Positions 62,991 through 64,000 of a stretch of 64,000 nt of DNA are shown here, one piece after another; position 1 is the stretch's first letter; each line of letters opens with the position of its first letter. A program made the position numbers and the translations under genes. The notes below the pieces were generated by a model that ran no database searches, was not told the origin of the DNA, and worked only from the letters and a program-made list of their open reading frames with translations. Source of the DNA: Cognatundibacterium squillarum (GTDB taxonomy: Bacteria; Pseudomonadota; Gammaproteobacteria; Burkholderiales; Burkholderiaceae_D); assembly GCF_014652435.1 (NCBI RefSeq), contig NZ_BMYU01000005.1, positions 124,001 through 188,000 of the forward strand, read 5' to 3'.

Positions 62991-63209
62991 TTAGTGAGCG
63001 ACGCGGGTATCGGTAAAGAAAGTCAGGATCTCTGACTGATTCAGACCATGCGCCTGCAGGTATTCGATGGCGACGCAACTGCCGTATTCGGCACGTATGG
63101 CCATCGCCATGGACAGCACGGGTGTCAGGGCAACTGGTCTGGTTGGTGTGGCTGCATCGGAGGGAAGTCTGGTGGAGGCCGGGGAGGTGACAGGAACAGC
63201 GGGTTTCAT
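62991..63209 (-). CDS. Uncharacterised small protein (72 residues) next to kynA
   Basis: MKPAVPVTSPASTRLPSDAA at ATG 63209, with GGAG eight bases upstream. A Pro/Thr/Ser-rich first half (about 1-33) precedes a compact, probably folded second half with one Cys (RAEYGSCVAIEYLQAHGL, then ILTFFTDTRVAH). The second half reads like a short helical domain. It lies 135 bases downstream of kynA on the same strand. Family not recognised. Confidence 0.7.
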   Translation of the reverse strand: MKPAVPVTSPASTRLPSDAATPTRPVALTPVLSMAMAIRAEYGSCVAIEYLQAHGLNQSEILTFFTDTRVAH

Positions 63210-63344
63210 ACATAAACTCCTGAACGGTGCGGGTGCAAATGCCCCGCACAGCATGATACGCCATGATGGTTCCGGATGTTGCAATGCAAAAGAGGCAGAT
63301 ATCGATCTGCCTCAATCTCTGTGCAATCCGCAACTGACGCCGTA

Positions 63345-64000
63345 TCAGAGTTCGGTACGTAAGGCGTATAACTCAGGAAACAACACCACATCCAGCATTT
63401 TTTTCAGATAAGAAACACCCGCTGTGCCGCCGGTACCGGTTTTGAAACCGATAATCCGTTCAACGGTACTGACATGCCGGAAACGCCACATGCGGAAAGA
63501 AGTTTCCATATCCACCAGCTTTTCAGCCAGATCATACAAAGACCAGTATTTTTCCGGTGCGCGGTAGACTTCCAGCCAGGCTGCTTTGACGGATTCATTC
63601 ATGCTGCGGGTTTGTGACCAGTCACGCTGCAGGCATTCCGCATCAATCTGAAATCCTGCTGCAGCCAGCTGACGGATGGCTTCATCGTAAATGGATGGTG
63701 TATCCATCGCAGCTTTCAGGCGCGTATGGATTTCCGGTTTGCATTCATGGACTGCCAGCAGGTTCGCGTTTTTATTTCCCAGTAAGTATTCGAGCTCACG
63801 ATACTGGTGTGACTGAAAACCGGAAGACGCGCCCAGATACGGGCGAATCGCGCTGTATTCGCTTGGTGTCATGGTGGCCAGTACATCCCATGCATGTACC
63901 AGCTGATCCATAATGCGCGCAACGCGGGACAGCATTTTGAAGGCCGGAGGCAAGTCATTCGCCTGCATCTGAAGACGTACAGCATGCAATTCATGCAGCA
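63345..64000 (-). CDS. kynA: Tryptophan 2,3-dioxygenase, 5' end outside window
   Basis: Heme enzyme opening the indole ring of tryptophan to N-formylkynurenine, first step of the kynurenine pathway. The visible 218 or so C-terminal residues include [26 protein letters not shown] (substrate loop region), the proximal heme histidine in [22 protein letters not shown], and the family end. The frame remains open through base 64000, so the true start is outside. kynB/kynU are not in the window. Confidence 0.95.
   Translation of the reverse strand, partial: LHELHAVRLQMQANDLPPAFKMLSRVARIMDQLVHAWDVLATMTPSEYSAIRPYLGASSGFQSHQYRELEYLLGNKNANLLAVHECKPEIHTRLKAAMDTPSIYDEAIRQLAAAGFQIDAECLQRDWSQTRSMNESVKAAWLEVYRAPEKYWSLYDLAEKLVDMETSFRMWRFRHVSTVERIIGFKTGTGGTAGVSYLKKMLDVVLFPELYALRTEL

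Overview
This window looks like chromosomal DNA of a betaproteobacterium of the order Burkholderiales, most likely close to the Oxalobacteraceae. That placement is an inference from gene content and order (exbB-exbD-lpxK-Trm112-kdsB-adk, purN next to an RsmB/NOP-type methyltransferase, fkpB-ispH, yhdP-nitrilase-tldD, a phasin, an R-body-free Burkholderiales-type bcs locus with bcsP and bcsD) and from moderate GC content; no rRNA gene is present to test it. I see no insertion sequence, prophage, integrase or CRISPR array.

Layout. 1-6018 is transcribed leftward: an incomplete S9 peptidase, a DMT-family permease, sodB and xseA. 6019-7219 is a 1.2-kb non-coding block holding six degenerate 140-170 bp repeat units, each with a DnaA-box-like 9-mer inside an 8-9 bp inverted repeat. 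From 7220 rightward come exbB, exbD, lpxK, a Trm112-like protein, kdsB and adk, then an SDR dehydrogenase, a patatin, purN, an RNA methyltransferase, an MscS channel and a fatty acid desaturase. rpmB, rpmG and radC run leftward at 19-20 kb. fkpB-ispH and a livHMGF branched-chain amino acid ABC cassette follow, the latter preceded by a leader-like micro-ORF plus terminator. A phasin (leftward), nitroreductase and PBP7-type peptidase lead to glnE (leftward) and the divergent yhdP-nitrilase-tldD group.

38.5-51 kb is a cellulose-synthesis locus: bcsQ-like ATPase 1, bcsD, bcsP, bcsQ 2, bcsA, bcsB, bcsC and a small TPR protein. It is followed by aroG, yajQ, murB and a translationally coupled pair of cyclic-di-GMP proteins (HD-GYP with a substituted HD motif, and GGDEF-like/EAL). 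BcsA carries a PilZ domain, so the window contains both a cyclic-di-GMP-controlled polymer machine and candidate turnover enzymes for that signal. The right end holds a DUF4124 protein, uup, tRNA-Arg(CCU), a HAF-repeat exported protein, a LysE-family exporter, two ~70-residue uncharacterised proteins and an incomplete kynA.

The signals least explained by ordinary annotation are the DnaA-box repeat array at 6.1-7.0 kb, a dispersed ~100-bp intergenic repeat family (four full copies and one partial), the liv leader region, the duplicated bcsQ arrangement and the small-protein pair beside kynA.
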